Source: Mesorhizobium sp. 1M-11 (GTDB lineage Bacteria > Pseudomonadota > Alphaproteobacteria > Rhizobiales > Rhizobiaceae). From it: 64,000 nt of DNA. A program made the translations under genes and the position numbers. The DNA is taken from contig NZ_LJSD01000009.1 in NCBI RefSeq assembly GCF_001303895.1, positions 1 to 64,000 on the forward strand, read 5' to 3'. Every line of letters starts with the position of its first letter. The stretch's first letter is position 1. Under the pieces are notes generated by a model. The model ran no database searches. It saw only the letters and a list, made by a program, of their open reading frames with translations, and was not told where the DNA came from. This document shows, piece by piece, positions 40,453 to 49,611 of this stretch.

Positions 40453-42546
40453 ATGCTTCATGCCCCCATGAACATCGCCATCCGTGATTCGATCGAGGAC
40501 CCCGCCTATCTGTCGAAGCTGAACGACGGCCAGAGGGCGGCGGTCCTGCACGGAGAAGGCGCCGCTTGCGGACCGCTTCTGATCATCGCAGGCGCGGGAT
40601 CGGGCAAGACGAACACGCTCGCCCACCGCGTCGCGCATCTGATCGTGCGCGGCGCCGATCCCCGGCGCATCCTGCTGATGACGTTCTCCCGCCGGGCCGC
40701 GACCGAGATGGCGAAGCGCGTCGAACGTATCGCGGCCGAAGTGATGAAGGAGCGCGCCGCGAGCCTGATGGAAGGGCTGACATGGGCCGGCACGTTCCAT
40801 TCGATCGGCGCGCGGCTGTTAAGGGACTATGCGCTGGAGATCGGGCTGGAGCCGAGCTTCACGATCCATGATCGCGAGGACTCCGCCGACCTGATGAACC
40901 TGGTCCGGCACGAGCTCGGCTTCTCCGCGACAGAGAACCGTTTCCCGACCAAGGCGACATGCCTTTCGATCTATTCGCGTGTCGTCAATTCGCAGGACGC
41001 GCTCGAACAGGTCGTCGGCGACTGTTTCCCCTGGTGCGTCGGCTGGACTGAAGAGCTGAAGCGGCTGTTCGGTGCCTATGTCGAGGCAAAGCAGCGGCAG
41101 AACATCCTCGATTACGACGACCTGCTGCTTTACTGGGCGCAGATGGCGGCGGAACCGGAAATCGCGGCGCATCTGGCCTCGCGCTTCGACCACATCCTGG
41201 TCGACGAATATCAGGACACCAACCGGTTGCAGGCGTCGATCCTGACCGCGATCAAGCCGGACGGAGCCGGCCTGACGGTGGTGGGCGACGATGCCCAGTC
41301 CATCTATTCCTTCCGCGCCGCGGAAGTCCGCAACATCCTGGACTTCCCGACCCTGTTCCCCTCGCCCGCCGAAATCGTCACGCTCGATCGCAACTATCGT
41401 TCGACCGATGCGATCCTGAACGCCGCGAACGCCGTCATCGGCGAAGCGGCCGAACGCTTCACCAAGAACCTGTGGACCGATCGCTCGTCGCGTGAAAAGC
41501 CGGCGATCGTCACCGTTCGCGACGAGGCCGAGCAGGCGAGCTACATCTGCGACGAGGTGCTGAAGGAACGTGAGACCGGAACCCTGCTCAAGCAGCAGGC
41601 GGTGCTGTTCCGAGCATCGCATCATTCGGGGCCGCTCGAGGTCGAACTGACCCGGCGCAACATCCCCTTCGTCAAGTTCGGCGGGCTGAAGTTCCTCGAC
41701 GCGGCCCACGTCAAGGACGTGCTGGCCGTGCTGCGCTTCGTGCAGAACCCGCGCGACCGCATCGCCGGCTTCCGTGTGATGCAGCTTTTGCCAGGCATCG
41801 GGCCTGCCGCCGCGACCCAGGCCATCGACAGCATGGAGCAGTCGCTCGACCTGGAGATGGGTCTGGCGCGTTTCGCGCCGCCGGCGCGCGCGGCCAAGGA
41901 CTGGCCGCAATTCGTCGATCTCTTCTCGGACCTGCGCCGTGGCCCCGCCTGGCCGTCGGAGATGGAGCGGGCCAGGCTCTGGTACGAGCCGCACCTGGAA
42001 CGCAAGCACGAGGACGCGACGGCGCGTCGGGCGGACCTGCTGCAACTGGAGCAAATCGCTTCGGGCTATCCATCCCGCGAACGCTTCCTGACTGATCTGA
42101 CGTTGGACCCGCCGAGCGCAACCAGCGATGAGGCGGGGCCGCCGCTCCTCGATGAGGACTATCTGATCCTGTCGACGATCCACTCGGCCAAGGGCCAGGA
42201 ATGGACCAAAGTATTTCTCCTCAATGCCGTCGACGGCTGCATCCCGATCGATCTGAGCGCCGGCGAACGCAAGGAACTGGAGGAAGAGCGCCGCCTGCTC
42301 TATGTCGCGATGACGCGGGCGAAGGATTCGCTGCACCTGATCACGCCGCAGCGTTTCTACACCTCCGGCCAGGCGGCGCGCGGCGACCGGCATGTCTATG
42401 CCTCGAAAACGCGCTTCATCCCGGCCCATATCCTGCAGCATTTCCATCTGACGTCGTGGACAAGCCAGGCGCTTCGCGACGAGCAGTCCGCGCGGCCGCG
42501 CACCAATGTCGACCTCAAGGGCAAGATGCGGTCGATGTGGAAGTGA
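40453..42546 (+). CDS. UvrD/Rep-family ATP-dependent DNA helicase
   Basis: 697-residue SF1A helicase. Motifs in order: Q-motif LNDGQRAAVLH, motif I IAGAGSGKTNTL, Ia MTFSRRAATEM, II ILVDEYQDTN, III VVGDDAQSIYSFR, IV LDRNYRS, V STIHSAKGQEW, VI RLLYVAMTRAKD. All ATPase motifs are intact. Shorter than chromosomal UvrD and without its usual C-terminal extension, so an auxiliary repair or recombination helicase is likely. Standalone; neighbours unrelated. Confidence 0.93.
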   Translation: MLHAPMNIAIRDSIEDPAYLSKLNDGQRAAVLHGEGAACGPLLIIAGAGSGKTNTLAHRVAHLIVRGADPRRILLMTFSRRAATEMAKRVERIAAEVMKERAASLMEGLTWAGTFHSIGARLLRDYALEIGLEPSFTIHDREDSADLMNLVRHELGFSATENRFPTKATCLSIYSRVVNSQDALEQVVGDCFPWCVGWTEELKRLFGAYVEAKQRQNILDYDDLLLYWAQMAAEPEIAAHLASRFDHILVDEYQDTNRLQASILTAIKPDGAGLTVVGDDAQSIYSFRAAEVRNILDFPTLFPSPAEIVTLDRNYRSTDAILNAANAVIGEAAERFTKNLWTDRSSREKPAIVTVRDEAEQASYICDEVLKERETGTLLKQQAVLFRASHHSGPLEVELTRRNIPFVKFGGLKFLDAAHVKDVLAVLRFVQNPRDRIAGFRVMQLLPGIGPAAATQAIDSMEQSLDLEMGLARFAPPARAAKDWPQFVDLFSDLRRGPAWPSEMERARLWYEPHLERKHEDATARRADLLQLEQIASGYPSRERFLTDLTLDPPSATSDEAGPPLLDEDYLILSTIHSAKGQEWTKVFLLNAVDGCIPIDLSAGERKELEEERRLLYVAMTRAKDSLHLITPQRFYTSGQAARGDRHVYASKTRFIPAHILQHFHLTSWTSQALRDEQSARPRTNVDLKGKMRSMWK

Positions 42547-42561
42547 TCGAGCGATAATCCA

Positions 42562-43893
42562 TTATTGCGCAGGCACCACCCGCCAGACCTTATTGCCGAC
42601 ATCGTCCGCGACAAGAAGAGCACCGCTTTTGTCGATTGCCACGCCGACCGGCCGGCCGCGGGCCTTGTCGTCCTGGTCGAGAAAGCCGGTCAGGATGTCC
42701 TTCGGCGGACCGGATGGCTTCCCGCCCATGAACGGCACGAAGATCACCTTGTAGCCACTGCGCGGCACGCGATTCCAGGAACCATGCTGCCCGACAAAAG
42801 CACCATTCCTCATCTCGCTCCCGAACCGGTCGCCTGGATTGAAGGTGAGTCCCAACGAGGCGGTGTGGGGGCCGAGCGCATAGTCGGGCTTGAGCGCACG
42901 TGCGACAAGATCCGGCTTTTGCGGCTGGATGCGGTCGTCGACATGCTGGCCGTAATAGCTGTAGGGCCAGCCGTAGAAGCCACCGCCCTGGACCGAGGTC
43001 ATGTAATCCGGAACCAGGTCGCTGCCGATCTCGTCGCGTTCGTTCACCACCACCCAGAGTGCGCCGTTCTCGGGATTCCACGACAGGCCGTTAGGGTTGC
43101 GCAGCCCGGAAGCGAACAGGCGCATCCTGCCGGTCGCGAGGTCGATCTCATGCACCGCCGCGCGGCCTTCTTCCTCGTCCATGCCGTTCTCGCCGACATT
43201 GGAGTTGGAGCCGACGGTGGCGTAGAGCTTGGTGCCGTCCCGGCTTGCGATGACGTCCTTCGTCCAGTGGTGGTTGCGGCCGGCAGGCAGGTCGACGATC
43301 TTTTCCGCCGGCGCGTCGATCCTGGTCGCCCCTTCCTGATAGGGAAAGGCGACGATCGCGTCGGCATTGGCGACATAGAGCTTGCCGTTTAGCAAGGTCA
43401 TGCCGAAAGGCGACGAGAGGCCTTCCAGGAAGGGCGTTTTCAATTCGGCGATACCATCGCCGTCGGCATCGCGGAGCAAGCTGATGCGATTGGCGCTGTG
43501 GGTTTGCGCTCCAGCCTGACTCTGGAAGAGGTCTGTGAAGAAACCGCGAATGCTGAAGCCGGTCTCCGGCTTCGGCGACGCGTTGCTTTCCGCCACCAGC
43601 ACATCGCCGTTCGGCAGCACGTGCAGCCAGCGCGGATGGTCCAGGCCGCCGGCAAACTCGTTCACTGTCAGCCCTTGCGCGGCCGTCGGCTTGCCGCCGT
43701 CAGGCCACGGCATGGCTTCGGCCACATTGACGTTCGGCAGCCATTCGGGGTGCGGCTCGGCAAGCGTCGGGCTCGCGCCATAAGTCTGCTCGATGGGGAC
43801 CGTGGCCTGGTGGCGTGACGCATAGACGAGCGCGAAACCGCCGCCGGCGATCGCGACGACGAGTATGGCAAGCGTGATGATGAGTTTCTTCAC
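42562..43893 (-). CDS. PQQ-dependent sugar dehydrogenase family (glucose/sorbosone dehydrogenase-like) exported protein
   Basis: 443 residues. An N-terminal anchor/signal (LIITLAILVVAIAGGGFALV) is followed by a six-bladed propeller of the sorbosone/soluble glucose dehydrogenase type: FAGGLDHPRWLHVLPNGDVL, NHHWTKDVIASRDGTKLYAT, GLRNPNGLSWNPENGALWVV, GQHGSWNRVPRSGYKVIFVP. Probably oxidises an aldose or related sugar in the periplasm. A truncated cytochrome c, a plausible electron acceptor, lies just upstream and appears broken. Confidence 0.85.
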   Translation of the reverse strand: MKKLIITLAILVVAIAGGGFALVYASRHQATVPIEQTYGASPTLAEPHPEWLPNVNVAEAMPWPDGGKPTAAQGLTVNEFAGGLDHPRWLHVLPNGDVLVAESNASPKPETGFSIRGFFTDLFQSQAGAQTHSANRISLLRDADGDGIAELKTPFLEGLSSPFGMTLLNGKLYVANADAIVAFPYQEGATRIDAPAEKIVDLPAGRNHHWTKDVIASRDGTKLYATVGSNSNVGENGMDEEEGRAAVHEIDLATGRMRLFASGLRNPNGLSWNPENGALWVVVNERDEIGSDLVPDYMTSVQGGGFYGWPYSYYGQHVDDRIQPQKPDLVARALKPDYALGPHTASLGLTFNPGDRFGSEMRNGAFVGQHGSWNRVPRSGYKVIFVPFMGGKPSGPPKDILTGFLDQDDKARGRPVGVAIDKSGALLVADDVGNKVWRVVPAQ

Positions 43894-43914
43894 GGTCGAC
43901 CTCCCAGTTCGGGA

Positions 43915-44127
43915 TCAACGCCGCTCCGCTGTCGAGGTTGCGTTGTCATGCGGCAAGTTCGAGAAGAATGTCGCCAACGCTTCGATGTTCCGGTCGCTCA
44001 ATCCCCTTGCTGCCTTGGTCATCAGATGGGCGCGATCGCAGCCGCCGCGCTGACCGGTGCGGAACAGATGGAGTTGCGCCTCCAGCGTGCGGCGGCTCGC
44101 TTCGAAACGCGCTTTATCCTCAACCAT
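43915..44127 (-). pseudogene. Truncated c-type cytochrome (C-terminal part only)
   Basis: The 70-residue frame looks like the C-terminal half of a class I/c4-type cytochrome: RRTLEAQLHLFRTGQRGGCD, then HLMTKAARGLSDRNIEALAT and FFSNLP. The CxxCH haem motif is missing, and only 97 bases separate it from the next gene, so the N-terminal half and signal peptide are gone. An in-frame stop lies a few codons before the ATG. Gene remnant is the simplest reading; it follows the sugar dehydrogenase's promoter side and may once have been its electron acceptor. Confidence 0.7.
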
Positions 44128-44224
44128 CAGCGCGGCATGTTATCGATGCCTTGGGCAGGGGAATCAGTGTCCCGATGGCGGCCAGCCTGGATGCGGTCGT
44201 CGTTTAGCATGCAAAGGATGGATC

Positions 44225-44956
44225 ATGTTTCGATCGTTGTTGTCAGTTGTCGCGCTCGCGTCGATTGCTCTGTGGAGCCCGATGCCGGCGTTCGCGGGTC
44301 AGACTGCGCTCACGTCGAACGCAAGCATCAAGAACGACCTCAACTACCTGCTCTACAAGCCTTCGGACTACGACAGCTCCGACAAGACATATCCACTCGT
44401 GGTCTGGCTTCATGGCGGGGACCAGGGCGGCAGCGATATCGAAAAGGTCAAAAGGAGCGGGCTGCCGAAACTGATCGAGGGCGGAAAGGAGTTTCCGTTT
44501 CTGGTTTTCTCCCCACAGAACCCAAGCGAGGAACTGCTCTATCCGATCGAAAAAGTGGATGCCGCGCTTGAGGACGTCATTGCAAAACACCGCGTCGATC
44601 GCAGCCGGATCTACGTGATCGGCTATAGCCGCGGCGGCTTCGGTGCCTGGGCGCTGGCCGAGCAGTTCCCGGACCGGTTTGCGGCCATCGTCCCCATAGC
44701 GGGTGGCGGCAATCGCCATTATTTGAACCGGACGAACGAAAAGGCCGCCTTCTGGGTATTCCACGGCACGGATGACGATGTCATTCCGCTATCCGATTCC
44801 GTTGTGCTCTATGAACGGCTCAAGGGTCTCAAGCGCAACGTGCGATTGAGCGTGCTCGAAGGCGTGGATCATTCCGGCATCGAGGCAGCCGCGCTGAACG
44901 ATACCGGGCTGTGGGATTGGCTCCTGAAACAGCGGCTGGAGAGCGCTCCGAAATAA
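44225..44956 (+). CDS. Secreted alpha/beta hydrolase (esterase/PHB-depolymerase-like)
   Basis: 243 residues with signal peptide (MFRSLLSVVALASIALWSPM, cleavage after AFA). Catalytic triad visible: serine in GYSRGGFG, aspartate in HGTDDDVIP, histidine in EGVDHSG. YPLVVWLHGGDQGG gives the oxyanion region. AAAGGAT precedes the ATG. Substrate probably an ester or polyester; not readable. Confidence 0.85.
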   Translation: MFRSLLSVVALASIALWSPMPAFAGQTALTSNASIKNDLNYLLYKPSDYDSSDKTYPLVVWLHGGDQGGSDIEKVKRSGLPKLIEGGKEFPFLVFSPQNPSEELLYPIEKVDAALEDVIAKHRVDRSRIYVIGYSRGGFGAWALAEQFPDRFAAIVPIAGGGNRHYLNRTNEKAAFWVFHGTDDDVIPLSDSVVLYERLKGLKRNVRLSVLEGVDHSGIEAAALNDTGLWDWLLKQRLESAPK

Positions 44957-45009
44957 CCACCGCTGCAAAAGCGGCTGGTAGGCGGTTCACAACAGCCACC
45001 GCGCCGCTA

Positions 45010-45456
45010 TCAGAAGCGCAGTTGCGTCATGGCAGCTCCCGCGAAGACAAGCAGGATGCCTGCCGCCCTCTGCCAGGTGATCGGGTTGGACGGAACGCCG
45101 AAGCCGGCGACCTGGTCGATGATGGCCGCCCCGGTCAATTGGCCGAGCACGACAAAGACAAAGAATGCCGCAACACCGACCTTCGGCGCGACCATAAGCG
45201 CGCCGATCACGAACAGCGCTCCGACAGCCCCGCCGATCAGCACCCACCAGGGTAGCTCTGCAAAGCGCGACCAGCTGATCGAAGTCTGATCCAGGAGGAC
45301 CCTGGCAACGCAGACGAGCACCAGGCTGATCGTGATCGAGCAGATGGCGGCCAGCAAAGGGCTTCCCAATATGGCGGCAGCCTGGGCGTTGATCGGCGGC
45401 TGCATCGAGATCAATGCCCCCAGACCGAATGCGGCAATCAGATAAAAAAGGGTCAC
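45010..45456 (-). CDS. YdcZ/DUF606-type DMT superfamily membrane protein
   Basis: 148 residues and about five helices, with the family start LFYLIAAFGLGALISMQPPI and ending VGVAAFFVFVVLGQLTGAAI, ...NPITWQRAAGILLVFAGAA. The GTG at 45456 follows GGGAGAG; the longer frame begins at 45489. A half-sized transporter of the drug/metabolite superfamily that probably dimerises. Confidence 0.82.
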   Translation of the reverse strand: MTLFYLIAAFGLGALISMQPPINAQAAAILGSPLLAAICSITISLVLVCVARVLLDQTSISWSRFAELPWWVLIGGAVGALFVIGALMVAPKVGVAAFFVFVVLGQLTGAAIIDQVAGFGVPSNPITWQRAAGILLVFAGAAMTQLRF

Positions 45457-45712
45457 GTCGCTCTCCCATCGTCGGGCAATCACGATCACTTTGTAAAAAT
45501 CCTGCGGGGCTGACCACCCGGTTCCTGCCTTGTGTTACCGGGCAGTAACATTTCCGTGTAGCGGGGAACCCGCACTTTTTAGCCGCATTCCTTCCGTGGA
45601 TCGGGAACTTTCGGCGAGGAGGGAAAATCGCGACAGGAGGAACCAGACGATCCTGCAGCTGAACGGGCTGCGGAGTGGACGTTGCTTGTTCAAAATCTGT
45701 CGAGGAACAAAG

Positions 45713-46129
45713 ATGTCTCACATTTCTTCCAGGCTACTTATTCTTGCCTCCGTTGTCGCGCTGGTTCCGGTTGCCGACGGTGCACTGGCCGCTGAACGCC
45801 ATGCGCGCAAAGCGGCCCATGCGATTGCCTTGCCCGACAACAGCATGGCCCGGGCGATCTTCAACCAGGCCGAAGGCGTGGAACAGGGCATACGCTATGC
45901 CGCCCAGCTCAACCTGATCGACGCGGCCAAGGCGGGCTCGCTGGCTTCCGAGGCCCGCTCCATCCGCGGCCAGGCTGCACGCGGCGACGGCTCGCGGGAA
46001 CTGCTGGCAAGGTTGAGCGACGTTTCGCAGAGCCTGCGCGTCGCCACCGGGCAAGGCTGGCGCATCGGTGGCGGCGGTGACGGCGGCTACTATCCGGCGG
46101 GATACGATTCGAACTTCCCCAACCGCTGA
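45713..46129 (+). CDS. Hypothetical secreted protein
   Basis: 138 residues; signal peptide ending GALAAE, then a helical Ala-rich body (NSMARAIFNQAEGVEQGIRY) and a Gly/Tyr/Asn-rich tail (GGGGDGGYYPAGYDSNFPNR). GAGGAACAAAG precedes the ATG at 45713. No family recognised. A strong terminator follows, so it is probably monocistronic. Confidence 0.7.
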   Translation: MSHISSRLLILASVVALVPVADGALAAERHARKAAHAIALPDNSMARAIFNQAEGVEQGIRYAAQLNLIDAAKAGSLASEARSIRGQAARGDGSRELLARLSDVSQSLRVATGQGWRIGGGGDGGYYPAGYDSNFPNR

Positions 46130-46149
46130 TCCAGATGGTCTTCGGGATA

Positions 46150-46181
46150 CAGCCCGCCCGATGATCGGGCGGGCTGTTCTT
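46150..46181 (+). terminator. Intrinsic terminator after the secreted-protein gene
   Basis: CAGCCCGCCCGA at 46150-46161 pairs with TCGGGCGGGCTG at 46165-46176, a GC-rich 12-bp stem, followed by TTCTTGT. It lies 20 bases after the stop codon at 46129. Confidence 0.8.
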
Positions 46182-46347
46182 GTCATGGACCGGACCGACG
46201 GCGGCACCCTCCTGACAGAATGATGTCAGTTTGCCTTGGTTATCCTGGGCAGGTCCGATTCTCCCATCTTGGATGAGTTAACGCCGTTTGCTCGGCGATC
46301 GGACGTATCGAAAGAGTTGCGTCGTTGGAGCCAGCAGCAAAGGCTGG

Positions 46348-46560
46348 ATGATCGAAATGTCTGATTTGACCTTGGTGAGCAAAGCGCGGCCGTTGAACGC
46401 CGTTCCACATCTCTACGAGCGTACCGTCGAACTGTATCTGAACATCCTGGATATGCAGGACCAGGTCGAAACTGTCAGCCCATTCCAATTGCGCTCGCTC
46501 CTGCAGGAAGCCGAACAGGTCGTTGCAGGGCTGATCAGGAAAGAGGCCAATTCGCTCTGA
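46348..46560 (+). CDS. Small hypothetical protein, 70 residues
   Basis: No family recognised. The product is probably helical and soluble (YERTVELYLNILDMQDQVET, LLQEAEQVVAGLIRKEANSL). AAAGG lies before the ATG at 46348; ATG at 46357 is an alternative. It stands alone between a terminator and nasA. Confidence 0.5.
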   Translation: MIEMSDLTLVSKARPLNAVPHLYERTVELYLNILDMQDQVETVSPFQLRSLLQEAEQVVAGLIRKEANSL

Positions 46561-46625
46561 CCGTGATGCAATTCCCCGAGTTGCTTTCCAGCAAATCCCA
46601 GTGAACTAATGCGCAAAGCGGAGGA

Positions 46626-49268
46626 TCACTCGGCTGCCTGAATCCGACCTGCATCGATGATCGCCCTGATCTCGGAACGGCAGGAGCCGCAGCTGGTTCC
46701 GGCGCCGAGTTCCCTGCCGACGGCCTCCAGGCTGTGACAGCCGGAGGCCACGGCATTGGCCAACTGGTTCACGCCGACATTGAAGCAGGAGCAGACGATG
46801 CGGCCAGCCGACGGCGTGGCGGCGGGCGAACGACCGGACAGCAGCGCATGGCGGTCGGCCAGGGTGAGTTGCGCCCGGCTGCCGAGCAGCGAAACCAGCC
46901 AGTCACGCGCCGGCAACTGTCCCTTCGGGGCGACCAGCAGCGCCTCGGCCATCGCGCCGTTTTCATCGACGGCCGCCGCCCGATAGGTCAGGCCCTTGCG
47001 GTCGCGGTATTCGACCAGATGGTCGGGGCTGACCAGCAGCCCGCGCGCCAGCAGAATGCCCTGGTCCGGGGTCTCGGTGCCGCCGAGTTCGTAGACCCAG
47101 CCGCCCGCAACGGCCTGCCGGCTCCAGTGCACGAAACCGGTCGGCTTCAGGTCGCGGCGCGTCATCAGCGCGCCCGCCCAGGCGACCTCTTCACGCATGA
47201 TGCGCACCGGCACGTTCTTCAATTCCGGCTGTCCGGAATGCGGATCGGTGATCGGCGTCGCCAGCGCCCCTGCCCCTGAATTGGCCGCGAAATGGCCGCT
47301 CCAGTGCATGGGCAGGAAAGCCTGGCCCGGACGCTGCGCCTCGGTCACGCGAACCTTGGCACGGGCAAAGCCATAACGCGTCGACAGATGCGCGAGATCG
47401 CCATCGGCGAGCCCGTTGGCTGTCGCGTCGCGCGGGTTGAGGTCGAGCATCGGCTCCGGCGTGTTCGCCATCAGGCGCGGCACTGCGCCGGTTCGCGTCA
47501 TGGTGTGCCACTGGTCACGCAGCCGGCCGGTATTGAGCGCGAGCGGACGCTCGGCAGTGACGGCAAGCGCCACGCCTTCCTGCCGCACAGCGACGAAACG
47601 AGCGCGTCCGTCAGGGGTCGGAAACCGGCCGCCGGCCAGCAACCGGCCGGCCGGCTTTCCCGCAACCGGCCAGTGACGCGGCTCGAACGTCTCGTAGTCC
47701 GCGTCGGCAATATCGGCCAGCGCGCCAAGGTCGAACAGCCGCTCGCCTTGGTTCTCGAAAGCGGAAAGTGCGGCGTGCTCGCGGAAGATCGCGGCGGGAT
47801 TGGCGAAATCGAAGGCTGCGCCGAAGCCCATGCGAGAAGCGATGTCGCAGACGATGCGCCAGTCGGGCCGCGCCTCGCCCGGCATGGCCAGGAATGGCCG
47901 CTGACGCGAAAGCCTCCTTTCGGAATTGGTGACCATGCCGTCTTTCTCGCCCCAGGCGGCGGCAGGCAAAAGCACGTCGGCGAAGCGGGTGGTGTCGGTG
48001 CGTGCCACATCGGAGACGACGACAAAATCGCAGGCCTTCAGCGCAGCGCGCACGCGGCCGGCATCCGGCATGGAGACAGCCGGGTTGGTGCCCATGATCC
48101 AGAGCGCCTTGACCCGGCCATCCCCAACCGCGCGGAACATATCGACCGCCTTCAGCCCGGGCCTGGTCGCTATCTCCGGCGCATTCCAGAAGCGCGCGAC
48201 ACGGTCGACGTCGGCCCCATTGTCGAAATTCATGTGGGCGGCAAGCTGGTTGGCGAGGCCTCCCACCTCGCGCCCACCCATCGCGTTCGGCTGGCCGGTC
48301 ACGGAGAAAGGCCCCACGCCGGGCCTGCCGATCCGCCCGGTCGCCAGATGGCAATTGATGATGACATTGACCTTGTCGGTGCCATGCGCCGACTGGTTGA
48401 CGCCCTGGCTGTAGACGGTGACCACCCGCTCCGTGACCGAGAAAAGCTCGTAGAAAAAGCGGACATCGGCCGGCGCCAGGCCGCAGCCCCTCGCCACATG
48501 CTCCACGCTGGGTGCATCGGCGGCGGCCAACGCCACGGCCTGATCGAATCCTGTCGTGCTCGCGGCGATATAGTCCCTGTCCAGTGCGCCGACGTGCGCC
48601 AGATGCGCGAGCAGCCCATTGAACAGAAGCACGTCGGTGCCGGGATCGAGCGCCAGATGCAGGTCGCATTCATCGGCCGTGGCGGTACGTCGCGGATCGA
48701 TCACCACGATACGCGTGCCGCGGACTTTTCGCGCGGCCAACAGGCGCTGGTAGAGGATCGGGTGGCACCAGGCGGTATTCGACCCGGTGAGCACGACTAG
48801 GTCGGCTTCGTCGAAATCCTCATAGATCCCGGGCACGATGTCCTCGCCGAAGGCGCGGCGGTGGCCGGCGACCGACGAAGCCATGCACAGCCGGGAGTTG
48901 GTGTCGATGTTGGCAGAACCGATGAAACCCTTCATCAGCTTATTGGCGACGTAATAGTCCTCGGTCAGCAATTGCCCGGAAATGTAGAAGGCAACCGAAT
49001 CCGGCCCATGCTCGGCGATTGTGTCCTGGAACTGCCGAGCGACGCGGTCGAGTGCCATATCCCAATCTGTCCGCCTGCCGGCGATTTCCGGATGAAGCAG
49101 CCGTCCGTCCAGACCGATGGTTTCACCAAGCGCCGAACCCTTAGAGCACAGCTTGCCACGATTGGCAGGATGGTCGGGATCACCGCGAACGGAAGTTTCG
49201 CCAGCCTTGGCCAGCACGCCGCAACCCACCCCGCAATAGGGACAGGTCGTGTTCACCTCAGCGCCCAT
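46626..49268 (-). CDS. nasA: Assimilatory nitrate reductase catalytic subunit
   Basis: 880-residue molybdopterin enzyme reducing nitrate to nitrite in the cytoplasm. N-terminal 4Fe-4S motif CPYCGVGCGV with a fourth cysteine in KLCSKGSALG; Mo-bisMGD domain (TGSNTAWCHPILYQRLLAAR, IMGTNPAVSMPDA, GQPNAMGGREVGG); dinucleotide-binding end; and a C-terminal BFD-like 2Fe-2S domain with CSCFNVGVNQL and SCGSC. The BFD domain is a known variant that receives electrons. ATG at 49268 or GTG at 49280 (GTGA overlap with nirD). Last gene of the narK-nirB-nirD-nasA unit; no separate reductase gene is seen. Confidence 0.95.
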   Translation of the reverse strand: MGAEVNTTCPYCGVGCGVLAKAGETSVRGDPDHPANRGKLCSKGSALGETIGLDGRLLHPEIAGRRTDWDMALDRVARQFQDTIAEHGPDSVAFYISGQLLTEDYYVANKLMKGFIGSANIDTNSRLCMASSVAGHRRAFGEDIVPGIYEDFDEADLVVLTGSNTAWCHPILYQRLLAARKVRGTRIVVIDPRRTATADECDLHLALDPGTDVLLFNGLLAHLAHVGALDRDYIAASTTGFDQAVALAAADAPSVEHVARGCGLAPADVRFFYELFSVTERVVTVYSQGVNQSAHGTDKVNVIINCHLATGRIGRPGVGPFSVTGQPNAMGGREVGGLANQLAAHMNFDNGADVDRVARFWNAPEIATRPGLKAVDMFRAVGDGRVKALWIMGTNPAVSMPDAGRVRAALKACDFVVVSDVARTDTTRFADVLLPAAAWGEKDGMVTNSERRLSRQRPFLAMPGEARPDWRIVCDIASRMGFGAAFDFANPAAIFREHAALSAFENQGERLFDLGALADIADADYETFEPRHWPVAGKPAGRLLAGGRFPTPDGRARFVAVRQEGVALAVTAERPLALNTGRLRDQWHTMTRTGAVPRLMANTPEPMLDLNPRDATANGLADGDLAHLSTRYGFARAKVRVTEAQRPGQAFLPMHWSGHFAANSGAGALATPITDPHSGQPELKNVPVRIMREEVAWAGALMTRRDLKPTGFVHWSRQAVAGGWVYELGGTETPDQGILLARGLLVSPDHLVEYRDRKGLTYRAAAVDENGAMAEALLVAPKGQLPARDWLVSLLGSRAQLTLADRHALLSGRSPAATPSAGRIVCSCFNVGVNQLANAVASGCHSLEAVGRELGAGTSCGSCRSEIRAIIDAGRIQAAE

Positions 49269-49276
49269 ACCTATGG

Positions 49277-49606
49277 TCACTCCGCCGCCTGCAGCATTGC
49301 GCCGAGCGCGATCGAAATGCGCCCATCCTCGACCCGCACCGGGATGATCTTCACCGCCCCCTCGTCCGCGCCGAGCGCCTTGCCGGTTTCGAGCGAAAAC
49401 ACCCAGTTGTGCAGCGGACACGTCACGGCGGCGCCGTGCACGATGCCCTGACTGAGCGGTCCGCCCTTGTGCGGGCAGTGATCCTCGATGGCGAAGACGC
49501 GATCGTCATGGGTGCGGAAGACACCGATCCTGCCGTTCGGCGTCTTCACGCAGCGCGCGCCGCGCAACGGGATATCGTCGATGGTGCCGATGTCCAGCCA
49601 GCTCAT
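49277..49606 (-). CDS. nirD: Nitrite reductase small subunit
   Basis: 109-residue Rieske-type protein: CPHKGGPLSQG and CPLHNWVFSLETG supply the Cys/His cluster ligands, all present. Accessory subunit of NirB. The ATG at 49606 has GGAG upstream; a GTG at 49615 would overlap the nirB stop. Confidence 0.95.
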   Translation of the reverse strand: MSWLDIGTIDDIPLRGARCVKTPNGRIGVFRTHDDRVFAIEDHCPHKGGPLSQGIVHGAAVTCPLHNWVFSLETGKALGADEGAVKIIPVRVEDGRISIALGAMLQAAE

Positions 49607-49611
49607 CCCGC

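Noticed and set aside
45533..45550. Small dyad TGTTAC-N6-GTAACA
   Set aside because: Six-bp arms upstream of the secreted-protein gene; too short to assign to a regulator and no second copy seen.
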